Assembly: GCF_003863335.1 (NCBI RefSeq)
Contig: NZ_RRAZ01000004.1
Location: 124,001-188,000, forward strand
Direction: 5' to 3'
Length of the DNA stretch: 64,000 nt
From: Falsigemmobacter faecalis
GTDB lineage: Bacteria > Pseudomonadota > Alphaproteobacteria > Rhodobacterales > Rhodobacteraceae
Shown: in pieces, positions 28,722 to 38,102 of the stretch
Layout of the letters: each line of letters opens with the position of its first letter
Numbering within the stretch: position 1 is the first letter of the stretch
The notes under the pieces: generated by a model
Told to the model about the DNA's origin: nothing
Database searches by the model: none
Seen by the model: the letters and a program-made list of their open reading frames with translations, nothing else
Made by a program: the position numbers and the translations under genes

Positions 28722-29948
28722 ATGACGCAAGGCTTAAGCCCCTCCCCCCGCATTTCGCTGCCGGAATTCATCGCGCTGCTGGCGATGCTGACGGCCACCG
28801 TCGCTTTTTCCATCGACGCCATGCTGCCCGCGCTGCCGGAAATCGCGCGGGAACTGACGCCCTCGGATCCGAACAATGCGCAGCTGATCCTGACCAGCTT
28901 TGTGCTGGGGATGGGGGTCGGCACCTTTGTCGCGGGCCCGATGTCGGACGCCTGGGGCCGGCGGGCCGTGGTGATGATCGGGGCGGTGCTGTTTTGCGCC
29001 GGGGCCATGCTGGCCTGGGCCGGAACATCGCTTGAGACGGTGCTGGCAGGCCGGATCCTGCAGGGCGTCGGGGCCGCCGGGCCGCGTATTATCGCCATGG
29101 CCACGGTGCGCGACATCTATTCGGGCCGCCAGATGGCGCGGATCATGTCTTTTGTGATGATGATCTTCACCATCGTGCCCGCAGCGGCCCCGCTGATCGG
29201 CGCGCAGATCATCGCCTTTACCGGCTGGCGCGGGATCTTTATCGCCTTCGTTTTGTTCATGCTGCTGGCGGCGACCTGGTATGGCACCCGCCTTGGCGAA
29301 ACCCTGCCGCCTGAGAAGCGCCGTCCCTTTCGCATGGCGACCCTGATCAGCGGCGCAAAAGAGGTGCTCTCGCACCGCACCGTTCAGATTGCGATCGGGA
29401 TGCAGGCGCTGCAGCTTGCGGCGCTCTTTGGCACCATTTCGCAGATCCAGCCGCTGTTTGAGACCACCTTCGGGCGCGGTGAGACCTTCCCCTTCTGGTT
29501 TGCCATGATCGCGCTGATCTCGGGCGGGGCGAGCCTTTTGAACGCGCAGCTTGTGGTGCGGTTTGGCATGCGCCGTCTGGTGAAGCTGGCGCTTGGCGCC
29601 CAGCTGGCGCTGGCTCTGACCGTCGCCCTTCTGCTCGCCGGAGAGGTCCTGACAGGCACCGCCGCCTTTGCCCTCTTCCTCGTGTTCGTGACCGGGATTT
29701 TCTTCATGGTGGGCTTTATTATGGGCAATATCAACGCCATCGCCATGGAGCCGCTGGGCCATCTTGCGGGCATGGCCGCCTCGCTGATGGCGGCCCTCAG
29801 CACGGTGATCGGCGTGGCCTTCGCGGCTCCGCTGGGGCTGGCCTTCGACGGCACCGTGATGCCGCTGGCCCTGGGCATCACCGGCCTCTCGGCCGCCGCC
29901 CTGGTGCTGCAGGTCTTCCTGCCGAAATCCACCTCAGCGCCGCATTAA
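28722..29948 (+). CDS. Bcr/CflA-family MFS multidrug exporter
   Basis: 408 residues with about 12 membrane helices. MFS features are AMLPALPEIARELTPS in the first loop, motif A GPMSDAWGRRAVVMIG near 67-82 and the RILQGVGAAGPRIIAMATVRD segment near 110-130 that is typical of the Bcr/CflA group (drug/proton antiporters of the inner membrane). It lies 85 bases after the FrnE-like gene and is followed by a strong terminator, so the unit moaA to here may be one transcript. Confidence 0.9.
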   Translation: MTQGLSPSPRISLPEFIALLAMLTATVAFSIDAMLPALPEIARELTPSDPNNAQLILTSFVLGMGVGTFVAGPMSDAWGRRAVVMIGAVLFCAGAMLAWAGTSLETVLAGRILQGVGAAGPRIIAMATVRDIYSGRQMARIMSFVMMIFTIVPAAAPLIGAQIIAFTGWRGIFIAFVLFMLLAATWYGTRLGETLPPEKRRPFRMATLISGAKEVLSHRTVQIAIGMQALQLAALFGTISQIQPLFETTFGRGETFPFWFAMIALISGGASLLNAQLVVRFGMRRLVKLALGAQLALALTVALLLAGEVLTGTAAFALFLVFVTGIFFMVGFIMGNINAIAMEPLGHLAGMAASLMAALSTVIGVAFAAPLGLAFDGTVMPLALGITGLSAAALVLQVFLPKSTSAPH

Positions 29949-29967
29949 GCCGCGCCACAGCCACATG

Positions 29968-30002
29968 AAAGCCCGCCCCCTTCCACGGGGGGCGGGCTTT
30001 TT
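29968..30002 (+). terminator. Rho-independent terminator after the MFS gene
   Basis: AAAGCCCGCCCCC pairs with GGGGGCGGGCTTT around a short loop, followed by TTC. It begins 20 bases after the MFS stop. Confidence 0.85.
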
Positions 30003-30049
30003 CATTGCCCCTTCAGGCATCGCCCGCCCGGGACATCAGCGCGGGCCCC

Positions 30050-30084
30050 AAAAAGAAACCCCCCGCAACCTGAGTTGCGAGGGG
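30050..30084 (-). terminator. Rho-independent terminator of rpmB
   Basis: On the minus strand CCCC-T-CGCAAC and GTTGCG-GGGG pair around a four-base loop, followed by GTTTCTTTTT. It lies 28 bases after the rpmB stop. Confidence 0.85.
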
Positions 30085-30112
30085 CTTTAATCCGGCGAAG
30101 GCCGCAATCAGA

Positions 30113-30400
30113 TCAGGCGGTAGCCTGAGCCTTTGCGATCTCGCGCTTGATTTTCAGAGCGCGATCCGACAGCTCTTCGTCGCGGGATTTCGCGAAGAAG
30201 GCGTCCAGACCACCGCGGTGGTCGACCGAGCGCAGAGCATGCGCCGAGATGCGCAGCTTGAAAGATTGGCCCAGCACGTCCGACTGCAGGGTCACTTCGT
30301 TGAGGTTCGGGAGGAACCGACGACGCGACTTGTTGTTGGCGTGGCTGATGTTGTTGCCCGTCATCGGGCCTTTACCGCTAAGTTCGCAGACGCGCGACAT
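30113..30400 (-). CDS. rpmB: 50S ribosomal protein L28
   Basis: 95 residues with the L28 signature: [20 protein letters not shown], the basic [12 protein letters not shown] and the strand [21 protein letters not shown]. It belongs to the large ribosomal subunit. It lacks the paired cysteines of the zinc-binding L28 form. A good sigma-70 promoter lies upstream and a terminator downstream, so it is a single-gene transcript. Confidence 0.98.
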   Translation of the reverse strand: MSRVCELSGKGPMTGNNISHANNKSRRRFLPNLNEVTLQSDVLGQSFKLRISAHALRSVDHRGGLDAFFAKSRDEELSDRALKIKREIAKAQATA

Positions 30401-30736
30401 CGTCCTGATCCTTCGTATCCGACAGTGAACCGCGCCACCCGAAGAGCAGCGCTCAATACCATTGCGAGCCGTTTAGGAGGAAAGCCGTCGAAGGTCAAGC
30501 CTTACAGCCCTTCCCTTCAGCCTTCCGACCTTCGGCCGCAACATGATTGAAGGCTTATGGCAGAACTTATCCCCAGGGGCCAGAGGCGCATTGACCCATG
30601 CGGCGGGAATCTCGCCTGAATCCAGGGTTTCATCGGCCCCGCTCCCAGGATGTTGTGGGATTCACCGCCCGGGCGGGCTTCGCGGGGCAGAATCAAAGCC
30701 CTTCGAATCGCAAAACCGCGCCAGGACCGCCCCGCC
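30401..30736. other. 336-base gap between rpmB and the PuuD-like gene
   Basis: It holds the rpmB promoter at its left end. The remainder has one GC palindrome (CCGCCCGGGCGG near 30667) and no convincing reading frame. Confidence 0.5.
30470..30498 (-). promoter_or_regulatory. Sigma-70 promoter of rpmB
   Basis: Minus strand: TTGACC (30493-30498, 5/6), 17-base spacer, TAAACG (30470-30475). The predicted start of transcription is near 30463, giving a leader of about 60 bases. Confidence 0.65.
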
Positions 30737-31504
30737 TCAGCTGCGCCTGGCCGCAAAGGCGCGCGCGGCCTCTCCGAAAGCGGTAAAGAGCGGGCGCGAG
30801 ACCGGATCACCTGCGGCATTATACTCCGGGTGCCACTGCACCGAGAGGGTAAAGCCCGGCGCACCCTCGACCCGAATCGCCTCCGGGGTACCATCGGGGG
30901 CATGCCCCTCAATCACAATGCGGCTGCCGGGGCGGTTGATGCCCTGACCGTGCAGCGTATTGGTCATCACCTCGGTCGAGCCGAAGATCTTCGCAAATTC
31001 GCCGTCGGGCGTCAGAGTGACGGTGTGGCGCAGCGCGAATTTCTCTTCGATGGTGCCATCGGGCGGCATCCGGTGATTCATCCGCCCCGGCAGATCGCGG
31101 ATTTCGGGATAAAGCGTGCCGCCCATCGCGACGTTCACTTCCTGAAAGCCGCGGCAGATGCCGAAGAAAGGCTGCCCGCGTTCGACACAGGCGCGGATCA
31201 GCGGCAGAGTGATCGCATCGCGGTTGCGGTCAAACGCGCCATGCGCCGGGGTCTCTTCCTCGCCATATTCGCTGGGGTGCACATTGGGGCGGCCCCCGGT
31301 CAGCAGAAAGGCATCGCAGCTTTCCAGCAGCTCTTCGACCTTCACAAGGCGCGGGTCGGCCGGGATCACCAGCGGCAGGCATCCCGCCACCCCCGAGACC
31401 GCCTGACAGTTCATCAGCCCTGCGGCATGGACCTGATAGGTGTCATTGAGAACGCTTTCATTGCTGATGATTCCCACAACGGGACGGCGTGTGGCTGGCT
31501 GCAT
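30737..31504 (-). CDS. Gamma-glutamyl-gamma-aminobutyrate hydrolase-like (PuuD family)
   Basis: 255 residues, class I glutamine amidotransferase fold. The nucleophile is Cys117 in FFGICRGFQE and the partners are His225 and Glu227 in QWHPEY. The early LLTGGRPNVHPSEYGEE matches PuuD-type peptidase C26 proteins, which split gamma-glutamyl amides in putrescine degradation. No other puu genes are nearby, so the substrate is only inferred. Confidence 0.87.
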   Translation of the reverse strand: MQPATRRPVVGIISNESVLNDTYQVHAAGLMNCQAVSGVAGCLPLVIPADPRLVKVEELLESCDAFLLTGGRPNVHPSEYGEEETPAHGAFDRNRDAITLPLIRACVERGQPFFGICRGFQEVNVAMGGTLYPEIRDLPGRMNHRMPPDGTIEEKFALRHTVTLTPDGEFAKIFGSTEVMTNTLHGQGINRPGSRIVIEGHAPDGTPEAIRVEGAPGFTLSVQWHPEYNAAGDPVSRPLFTAFGEAARAFAARRS

Positions 31505-31632
31505 TGTCTCTCAACCCGAGGTTCCGGCGCGGCTCCCTGCGCCTGTCGGGGCAAGACTAGCCCCGCCTCCGGGAAAGGGAAACCCCTGGCCCCGCACAGC
31601 GGCCCTGCACCGCTGCGGGAGCCGCCCTGATA

Positions 31633-31647
31633 TTAAGCAGCACTTAA
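31633..31647. promoter_or_regulatory. CtrA-type site TTAA-N7-TTAA
   Basis: TTAA-GCAGCAC-TTAA has exactly the CtrA spacing. It lies between the divergent PuuD-like gene (129 bases from its start) and a GIY-YIG gene (72 bases from its start). CtrA is the master cell-cycle/motility regulator of alphaproteobacteria. The match is exact; binding is inferred. Confidence 0.45.
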
Positions 31648-31718
31648 TCATTCCCATGTGACACTCGCCTGACCGACTTTGCCTGAGGCCGATCATGCCC
31701 CCCGGAGGTTAAGAAAGA

Positions 31719-32402
31719 ATGCCCCACTCCCGCGAAAAAGATCTTGAAAGGTTTTACGATCTGCTGGCCAGACTACCCTGCCTGCCGTTTCCCGCCGCCC
31801 TGGCCGTCGCCCCGCCTCAGGGGGTTTATTTCGTCTTTGAGCCCGGAGAACAGCGCGCAAAGGGCGGATTGCGGGTGACACGCATCGGCACCCACGGGCT
31901 GACCCCGGGGGGGCGGGCGGTGCTGAAGACGCGGCTGCGACAGCATTACGGGCGCAAAACGGGCGATGGCGGTCACCACCGCAGCTCCGTCTTTCGCCTG
32001 CTGACCGGGGCGGCGCTGGCGCGGCAGGCGGGCGGAGATATGCCTGCGGGATGGGGGGGCGAGCGCCCGCAGGATACCCAGACACAAGCCGCCGAACAGC
32101 GGCTGGAGGCAGAGGTCAGCACCTTAATGGCCAGGCTGGAGCTGCGCTGCCTGCCCGTGGCAGATCCGCCGGGGCAGCAGTCCCTGCGCAAAGTCCTGGA
32201 GGCGGGGGCGATTGCGCTGCTCTCGAATCACGGGCGTCTGCCGATTGATCCGCCCTCCGCAGGCTGGCTCGGACATCACAGCCACGCGGCGCTGGTGCGC
32301 AGCTCGGGCCTGTGGAACCGCGATCATGTTCAGCGCAGCCCCGATCCGTCTTTCATCGCCACCCTGGAGGCGGTGGCCGCGCAGGCACTGCAGCCCGCCT
32401 GA
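31719..32402 (+). CDS. GIY-YIG family protein
   Basis: 227 residues. The GIY-YIG-like core is in the first half: GVYFVFEPGEQ (in place of GIY), RVTRIGTHGL (YIG-like strand), LKTRLRQHYG (with the conserved Arg) and HHRSSVFRLLTG. The second half has GAIALLSNHG, SAGWLGHHS and SGLWNRDHV. This matches a known GIY-YIG subfamily of about this length in proteobacteria with unknown substrate; nuclease activity is inferred. GGAGG lies about ten bases before the ATG. A CtrA-type site is upstream, and the gene ends at a hairpin shared with glcB. Confidence 0.75.
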   Translation: MPHSREKDLERFYDLLARLPCLPFPAALAVAPPQGVYFVFEPGEQRAKGGLRVTRIGTHGLTPGGRAVLKTRLRQHYGRKTGDGGHHRSSVFRLLTGAALARQAGGDMPAGWGGERPQDTQTQAAEQRLEAEVSTLMARLELRCLPVADPPGQQSLRKVLEAGAIALLSNHGRLPIDPPSAGWLGHHSHAALVRSSGLWNRDHVQRSPDPSFIATLEAVAAQALQPA

Positions 32403-32435
32403 CAGGGCGTCTCCGGGCCGGAGCATGGAGAAACA

Positions 32436-32463
32436 CTCTCTGCCCCGAAACCGGGGCAGAGAG
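32436..32463. terminator. Perfect 11-bp hairpin between convergent genes
   Basis: CTCTCTGCCCC and GGGGCAGAGAG pair exactly around GAAACC. It lies between the GIY-YIG stop and the malate synthase stop and probably ends both transcripts, though no T-run follows on either side. Confidence 0.6.
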
Positions 32464-32474
32464 CGGCCTTCTGC

Positions 32475-34619
32475 TTAAGCCGCTTTGGCTTTCAGACGCC
32501 AGGCGTGCAACAGCGGCTCAGTATAGCCCGACGGCTGGGTGGTGCCCTCAAAGATCAGCTCTGCGGCGGCCTGATAGGCGGGGCCGTCAAAGCCCGGGGC
32601 CATCGCTTTATAGCCCGCATCGCCCGCGTTCTGGCCGTCCACCACCTCGGCCATGCGGCGCAGGATCGCCTCAACCTCCTGGCGGCCCACGATGCCGTGG
32701 TGCAGCCAGTTCGCCACATGCTGCGCCGAGATGCGGCAGGTCGCGCGGTCTTCCATCAGGCCCACGTCATTGATGTCCGGCACTTTTGAGCAGCCGACAC
32801 CCTGATCAACCCAGCGCACCACATAGCCCAGAATGCCCTGGCAGTTGTTCTCCACTTCGCGGGCGATCTGCTCGGGCGTCCAGCGGCCCCAGGTCGCCAG
32901 CGGGATCGAGAGCACCGCATCGACATGCGCGCGGCGGCCCCCTTTGGCGAGTTTGGCCTGAACGGCTTTCACATCCACCTTGTGGTAATGCAGCGCATGC
33001 AGCGTCGCCGCGGTGGGCGAGGGCACCCAGGCGCAGTTCGCGCCCGATTTCGGGTGATCGATCTTCGCCTCCAGCATGGCGGCCATCAGATCGGGCATGG
33101 CCCACATGCCCTTGCCGATCTGCGCACGGCCCGCCAGGCCACATTCCAGACCAATATCGACGTTCAGCTTTTCATAAGCCGCGATCCAGCCCTTCGACTT
33201 GATGAAGTCTTTGCGCGAGAAAGGACCCGCCTCCATCGAGGTATGGATCTCATCCCCGGTGCGATCAAGAAAGCCCGTGTTGATAAAGGCCACCCGCGCT
33301 TTGGCGGCGCGGATGCATTCCTTCAGGTTGACCGAGGTGCGGCGCTCTTCGTCCATCACCCCGATTTTCACGGTATTGGCCGGAAGACCGAGGGCCTTCT
33401 CAACCCTGGTGAAGATCTCATCTGCAAAGGCCACCTCTTCGGGGCCATGCATCTTCGGCTTCACCACATAGACCGAGCCCTTGTGGCTGTTGCGCAGGCC
33501 ATCGGGCTTTTTGAGGTCATGCATGGCGATCAGCACGGTGACCATGGCATCCATCAGCCCTTCCGGGATCTCAGAGCCATCTGCCAGCAGGATCGCCGGA
33601 TTGGTCATCAGATGACCCACGTTGCGGATCCACAGGATCGAGCGGCCCTTCAGCGTCAGGCTGCCGCCGTCGGGCGCGGTGAAGACGCGGTCTTCGGCCA
33701 GACGGCGGGTAAAGCTTTTGCCGCCCTTGGAAACCTCTTCCGAGAGATCGCCCTTCATCAGGCCCAGCCAGTTGGAATAGGCCTGAACCTTATCTTCCGC
33801 ATCGACGCAGGCGACCGAATCCTCACAGTCCATGATGGTCGAGAGCGCCGATTCCAGCCGCACATCGGCCAGACCTGCGGGATCGGTTTTGCCGATCGGA
33901 TGGGCGCGGTCAAAGACCAGCTCGACATGCAGGCCGTTGTTTTTCAGCAAAACCGAGGCCGGGGCCGAAGCCTCGCCGGTGAAGCCTGCGAATTGCTCAG
34001 GCTTTTCCAGCGGCAGACCATTGGCCAGCAGCTGGCCGCCCTCGACCTTATATCCGGTGATCTGAACATGGCTTGCGCCCTTCACCGGGAAGGTGTCGTC
34101 GAGAAAGCTCTTGGCGCGGGTGACCACACGGCCGCCGCGGCCCTGCTCAAAGCCCCCGGGCGGCGGGTTCGAGCCCATGGCATCGGTGCCGTAAAGCACG
34201 TCATAAAGGCTGCCCCAGCGCGCATTGGCAGCATTCAGCGCATAGCGCGCATTGGTGATCGGCACGACCAGCTGCGGCCCGGCGATCTCAGCGATCTCGG
34301 GGTCGACATTCTCGGTGGTGATCTGAAAATCGGGCCCTTCGGGGACCAGATAGCCGATCTCCTGCAGGAAGGCCTTATAGGCGGGGAAGTCATGGGGCTG
34401 GCCGCGACGGGCCTTATGCCAGAGGTCGATCTGCTTTTGCAGCGCCTCGCGTTTGGCCAGCATCAGGCGGTTCTTCGGCGCAAGGCCAGTCACCAGATCT
34501 GCGAAACCGGACCAGAAAGCCTCTGCGGTAAGGCCGGTTCCCGGCAGCGCCTGCGCTTCGATGAAGGTGGCAAGGCGGCTGTCCACCTGAAGGCCATGGC
34601 GGTCGGTGCGGTTGCTCAT
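32475..34619 (-). CDS. glcB: Malate synthase G
   Basis: 714 residues, the G-isoform length (A-isoforms are about 530). Typical segments are [31 protein letters not shown] near 115-145, [16 protein letters not shown] near 265, [23 protein letters not shown] near 330 and [13 protein letters not shown]-like [14 protein letters not shown] near 640. It joins glyoxylate and acetyl-CoA to malate. No isocitrate lyase gene is near, so glyoxylate may come from glycolate or, by analogy with R. sphaeroides, from the ethylmalonyl-CoA route. The start at 34619 ([10 protein letters not shown]) fits the family N-terminus; GGGGAGAGATCAG precedes it. Confidence 0.95.
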   Translation of the reverse strand: MSNRTDRHGLQVDSRLATFIEAQALPGTGLTAEAFWSGFADLVTGLAPKNRLMLAKREALQKQIDLWHKARRGQPHDFPAYKAFLQEIGYLVPEGPDFQITTENVDPEIAEIAGPQLVVPITNARYALNAANARWGSLYDVLYGTDAMGSNPPPGGFEQGRGGRVVTRAKSFLDDTFPVKGASHVQITGYKVEGGQLLANGLPLEKPEQFAGFTGEASAPASVLLKNNGLHVELVFDRAHPIGKTDPAGLADVRLESALSTIMDCEDSVACVDAEDKVQAYSNWLGLMKGDLSEEVSKGGKSFTRRLAEDRVFTAPDGGSLTLKGRSILWIRNVGHLMTNPAILLADGSEIPEGLMDAMVTVLIAMHDLKKPDGLRNSHKGSVYVVKPKMHGPEEVAFADEIFTRVEKALGLPANTVKIGVMDEERRTSVNLKECIRAAKARVAFINTGFLDRTGDEIHTSMEAGPFSRKDFIKSKGWIAAYEKLNVDIGLECGLAGRAQIGKGMWAMPDLMAAMLEAKIDHPKSGANCAWVPSPTAATLHALHYHKVDVKAVQAKLAKGGRRAHVDAVLSIPLATWGRWTPEQIAREVENNCQGILGYVVRWVDQGVGCSKVPDINDVGLMEDRATCRISAQHVANWLHHGIVGRQEVEAILRRMAEVVDGQNAGDAGYKAMAPGFDGPAYQAAAELIFEGTTQPSGYTEPLLHAWRLKAKAA

Positions 34620-34744
34620 CTGATCTCTCCCCAAACGGTCGCAGCTTTGGCCATTTGTAGCAGAGCCCGCGCGGTGACGGCAGTTCATTTTCGCCCAAAC
34701 CCAAAGCATCACTTTCTGCAAAACGCGAAAAGTGAACCCCGGGA

Positions 34745-36058
34745 TTACAGATCAAGCGTCAGCTGCGCATTGGGGGCCCGGGGCGAAAAGAGGAAGGGGC
34801 GCGGATCCTCAATCACCGCAAACTCCGTCTCATCGCGCAGCCGCAGCCGGTGCAGCGCCGCCGCTTCGCGCAGCGCCTTTTGCGGGTCGGCCAGCGGCTC
34901 AGGATAGCGCCGCCCCAGCACCGATCCGGCCCCCGACCAGCGCCAGGGCCGGTGCAGATGCGCCTGAGGGACCGCGGCAAGTTCCGGGCACCAGCGGCGG
35001 ATGAACCGCCCCTCCGGATCAAAGGTCTCGCCCGCGCGCAGCGGATCCAGCGGGCGGGCGGCGGCGACCTTTTGCAGCTGAAACCAGAAGATCGCCGGAT
35101 CATAATCGCTCAGCAGCCGCGCGAGCATCTGCCCCGTGGCGCTGAACTCCGCCCCCAGATGGTGCAAAGCCACTGAGGCCAGCAGGCTGCGGGCATGGGC
35201 ATTCACCCAGCCGGTCGCGCGCAGATAGCGCATCAGCGCATCCGCAAAAGGCAGGCCAGAGCGCCCCTCTGAAAAGGCCGCAAGCGCCGCCGTCAGGGGG
35301 GCTGCGGGCTGCGCGCCCCCCTCCAGCTGGCCCGCGCGGCGGCGGGCGTTCAGCCGCGCGGTCACCGCCTTCACCACCTCCGGCGGCAGCGCGCCCGGCA
35401 GTGCGGCGCGCAGCTCGGCCTGCGACAGCAGCCCCCAGGTCAGAAAGGCCGAAAGCCGCAGCGAGCTGCGCTCTCCCGCCAGCGGCGAAAGCGAGCCGAC
35501 CGGAGCCTGAGTGCCGCGCCCGGTGACGAAACTCTCCAGCAGCTGCAGCCCCGCGCGCCGACCGCCCCCCTGGGCAAAGGGACAGGGGTCATCCTTCAGG
35601 CCGAGACTGCGGGCGGGCGGGATCAGCCCCGCCACCGCCCCCTCAACCGGGGTCAGCCTCTCAGGCGGCGCAAGGCCGGGGGTCTCCTCTGAAAGCTCTT
35701 CCCAGGTGATCCCCTCGGCCTCCAGCACCCGGCGCAGGGCCGCATCCCGCGGGGCGGTCCATGCGCGGCGGTGGCTGACGATATGGCGGATGCCCCGCGC
35801 GCGGCACAGCCTTGGCAGCACCTCTGCCGCAGCCCCCTGGCGCAGGCTGAGGGGGGCGCCAAGCCGCGCCAGATCCTCGCCCAGCTCTGTCAGCGCTGCC
35901 GCCACAAAGGCCCAGTGCCGGCCCGAGGCCGCAGGCGCCGCCCAGTCCTGCGGATCCGCCACAAAAACCGGCAGCACCGCGCCCAGCGTCGCGGCGCGGC
36001 TGAGGGCGGGATGATCGCTCACCCGCAGATCGGATCGGAACCAGACAAGAACATCCAT
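34745..36058 (-). CDS. Cryptochrome/photolyase family protein
   Basis: 437 residues. The N-terminal antenna domain begins [20 protein letters not shown], and the C-terminal FAD-binding domain has [31 protein letters not shown], then [19 protein letters not shown] and [16 protein letters not shown]. Light-driven repair of cyclobutane dimers is the probable role, but the lineage has several subfamilies and the residues after [12 protein letters not shown] differ from the classical E. coli pattern, so photoreceptor function is possible. The start [10 protein letters not shown] at 36058 is the family start. Confidence 0.9.
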   Translation of the reverse strand: MDVLVWFRSDLRVSDHPALSRAATLGAVLPVFVADPQDWAAPAASGRHWAFVAAALTELGEDLARLGAPLSLRQGAAAEVLPRLCRARGIRHIVSHRRAWTAPRDAALRRVLEAEGITWEELSEETPGLAPPERLTPVEGAVAGLIPPARSLGLKDDPCPFAQGGGRRAGLQLLESFVTGRGTQAPVGSLSPLAGERSSLRLSAFLTWGLLSQAELRAALPGALPPEVVKAVTARLNARRRAGQLEGGAQPAAPLTAALAAFSEGRSGLPFADALMRYLRATGWVNAHARSLLASVALHHLGAEFSATGQMLARLLSDYDPAIFWFQLQKVAAARPLDPLRAGETFDPEGRFIRRWCPELAAVPQAHLHRPWRWSGAGSVLGRRYPEPLADPQKALREAAALHRLRLRDETEFAVIEDPRPFLFSPRAPNAQLTLDL

Positions 36059-36212
36059 GAAACAAAGCGATACTCCCGGCCCTCGGGGCTGTAAAGATCC
36101 TCCGTGCAACAGCCGCAGGCAAAGCTTTGCCGAGGGCGGGAAAGGGCCTTTTCACAGACCCGCTTTCTTGCTTTAACCCTCAGGCCTTCAGAAGCTGGTA
36201 AAGGACGACGGT

Positions 36213-36659
36213 ATGCAGACCCATGAATATAAGGTGGTCCCTGCCCCCCGGAAGGGCGACAAAGCCCGCGGGCTGAAGTCCGCCGAGGACCGCTTTGCCT
36301 ATGCGCTGACCCGGGTGATGAATGAGATGGCGCTCGATGGCTGGGAGTATCTGCGCACCGACACCCTGCCGGTGGAAGAGCGCACCGGGCTGACCGGCCG
36401 CGTCTCAACGAGCTTTCAGTCGCTGCTGGTCTTTCGCCGCGCGCTGAAATCCGCCGCAGATGCCGGCCCCGCCGCCCTGCGCGCGGTGATGGCCGATCCG
36501 GTCGCACCGCCGCCCCTCCCCGCCGTGGCACCCGCGCCGGTCCCACCCGCCACAGCGCCCGCCGTGCCGCCGCCGGCCCCGGTTGCAGCCCCGTCCCCCA
36601 GGCTGAACACCCAGAGCGATGCAGGCCCCGCCCCCCTGCTGGGCAGCGCCCGGGACTGA
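36213..36659 (+). CDS. DUF4177 domain-containing protein
   Basis: 148 residues. Residues 1-80 carry the DUF4177 pattern: EYKVVPAPRKG at the start, a helix with ALTRVMNEMALDGWEYL and a strand QSLLVFRR. The remainder is a Pro/Ala-rich disordered tail. Function of the family is unknown. It is divergent from the photolyase gene with 154 bases between. Confidence 0.8.
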   Translation: MQTHEYKVVPAPRKGDKARGLKSAEDRFAYALTRVMNEMALDGWEYLRTDTLPVEERTGLTGRVSTSFQSLLVFRRALKSAADAGPAALRAVMADPVAPPPLPAVAPAPVPPATAPAVPPPAPVAAPSPRLNTQSDAGPAPLLGSARD

Positions 36660-36689
36660 GCCGCCCCGCCGGAAATGGCCCGCAGCCCC

Positions 36690-37060
36690 CGCTTCGGATC
36701 ATTGCTGTGGGGGAAGAGCGATCCTGACACCTCAAAATTGCCACCCGGCGTGATGAGAGCACTGCCGCTCTGACAGGCGGCATCCGCAGCTGAGCCATCC
36801 TCTCAAATCGGAGCAGGGCACCGGCCACCGCTGCGGATCACTGCTGTCGGTGCGGATGGATCTGACACCGAAAACGGATCGCCCAACGTAATGAAAGCCC
36901 CGCCGCTCTGACGGGCGGCATCCACAACTGAGCCATCCTCTCAAATCGGGTCAGGGCGCTGGCCACCGCTGCGGGTCACTGCTGTCGGGGAGGGACGATC
37001 CCGATGCCCCAACCTGACTGGCCGGGGTGATGACGTCCCGGCCTTCCTGCCCGGCGCCGA
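36690..37060. repeat. Degenerate tandem direct repeats, period about 138 bp
   Basis: Three successive copies begin at 36690, 36829 and 36967 (spacings 139 and 138). Copies one and two share CGCTKCGGATCAYTGCTGT at the start, a CCGCTCTGACRGGCGGCATC block and CCATCCTCTCAAATCG near the end; the third keeps the start (to about 36990) then decays. They fill the gap between the DUF4177 gene and bolA (36660-37075). No convincing gene lies within. Confidence 0.75.
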
Positions 37061-37075
37061 CATCGCCCGCCCCGT

Positions 37076-37333
37076 TCAGCCGCTGATGTCGAGGGCGAGC
37101 GCGTGGATGCGGGTGGTCAGATCTTCGCCCAGCGCTTTGTGCACGGCGCGGTGGCGGGCGATGCGGCTTTGTGCGGCAAAAGCGCCCGCCCGGATCACCA
37201 CCTGGAAGTGGCTCTCGCCGGTGCCATTGTCGCCCGCATGTCCGGCGTGCTTGTGACTTTCGTTAATCACCTCAAGGTGATCGGGGTGGAAGGCGGCTTC
37301 AAGCCTCTGGCGAATTTCGGCCTCGATGCCCAT
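37076..37333 (-). CDS. BolA family protein
   Basis: 85 residues with the BolA pattern: MGIEAEIRQRLEAAFHPDHLEV, then ESHKHAGH with candidate metal-ligand histidines, SHFQVVIRAGAF and RHRAVHKALGEDL. BolA proteins pair with monothiol glutaredoxins and carry Fe-S clusters, and some bind DNA. It is divergent from a DnaJ-like gene with 87 bases between, so the two share a promoter region. Confidence 0.92.
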   Translation of the reverse strand: MGIEAEIRQRLEAAFHPDHLEVINESHKHAGHAGDNGTGESHFQVVIRAGAFAAQSRIARHRAVHKALGEDLTTRIHALALDISG

Positions 37334-37420
37334 TTTATCTTCTTCGTCCCTTCAACTGTCTGCGGAATGGTCTATGCTCTCCGCCCTGAGTCGGAAAGGC
37401 AAGCCCGGAGCCCCAAAGTA

Positions 37421-38056
37421 ATGACCACCAGATCGCCCTTCGAGTTTGATATCCGCGTCACGAGTGACAAAAAGAAGAAAGCCCGCACCCGCCGGGGCAT
37501 GTCGGGTGCGGTGGAAAACACCGATCGGCCGTGCTCTTATCCGGACTGTAAAGACCCCGGTCAGTACCGTGCACCCCGCTCGCCGGACCAGCTGAACGAC
37601 TTTGTGTGGTTCTGCAAAGAGCATGTCAGGGAGTATAATCTGAAGTGGAATTTCTTCCAGGGCCAGTCCGAGGAAGAGTTCCAGAAATTCATCGACAAAG
37701 ACCGTGTGTGGGGCCGCGAGACCAAGCCTTTTGGCGAGCGCCCGGATGAAGGCAATGCCTGGGTGCGCATGGGCGTGAACGACCCGCTGGAGATCCTTGG
37801 CGACAAGGGCACCCGCAATGGCGCGGGCATCCCCAAGGGCAATACCCGCCGCCTGCCGCCCACCGAGCGCAAGGCGCTGGAGATCCTCGACGCCCGTGAC
37901 ACCTGGACACGCGCCGAGATCCGCAAGCAGTATAAAAGCCTGGTGAAGGATCTGCACCCCGACCTCAACGGCGGCGACCGCTCGGATGAGGAGCGGCTCC
38001 AGGAGGTGGTCTGGGCCTGGGATCAGGTCAAAGACAGCCGCTCATTCAAAGACTGA
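37421..38056 (+). CDS. DnaJ-domain protein with C-terminal J domain
   Basis: 211 residues. The N-terminal 100 residues include CSYPDCKDPGQYRAP and FVWFCKEHVREYNLKWNFF, with a paired Cys/His pattern that may bind zinc. The J domain is at the C-terminus (about 150-211): ALEILDARDTWTRAEIRKQYKSLVKDLHPDLNGGDRSDEERLQEVVWAWDQVK with the HPD triad. J proteins stimulate Hsp70 (DnaK). The start at 37421 was taken because the family begins MTTRSPFEFDIRV; upstream in-frame sequence overlaps bolA. A hairpin terminator follows. Confidence 0.88.
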   Translation: MTTRSPFEFDIRVTSDKKKKARTRRGMSGAVENTDRPCSYPDCKDPGQYRAPRSPDQLNDFVWFCKEHVREYNLKWNFFQGQSEEEFQKFIDKDRVWGRETKPFGERPDEGNAWVRMGVNDPLEILGDKGTRNGAGIPKGNTRRLPPTERKALEILDARDTWTRAEIRKQYKSLVKDLHPDLNGGDRSDEERLQEVVWAWDQVKDSRSFKD

Positions 38057-38076
38057 GCTGCGTGCAAAGACGACCT

Positions 38077-38100
38077 GGCCGGTCCTTCGGGGCCGGCTTT
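38077..38100 (+). terminator. Terminator of the DnaJ-like gene
   Basis: GCCGGTCC and GGGCCGGC pair (one G-T) around TTCG, followed by TTTGT. It begins 21 bases after the stop codon. Confidence 0.7.
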
Positions 38101-38102
38101 GT

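Noticed and set aside
30561-30575. TTATCCCCA, one mismatch to a DnaA box
   Set aside because: A single imperfect box without a cluster or AT-rich region is no sign of an origin.
32925-34907. 660-codon frame opposite glcB
   Set aside because: Shadow of malate synthase; crosses the real gene start and has no motif.
36732-36944. Minus-strand 70-codon frame with a repeated RGWLSCGCR peptide
   Set aside because: The repeat comes from the DNA tandem repeat; no ribosome site and the second repeat interval differs by one base elsewhere.
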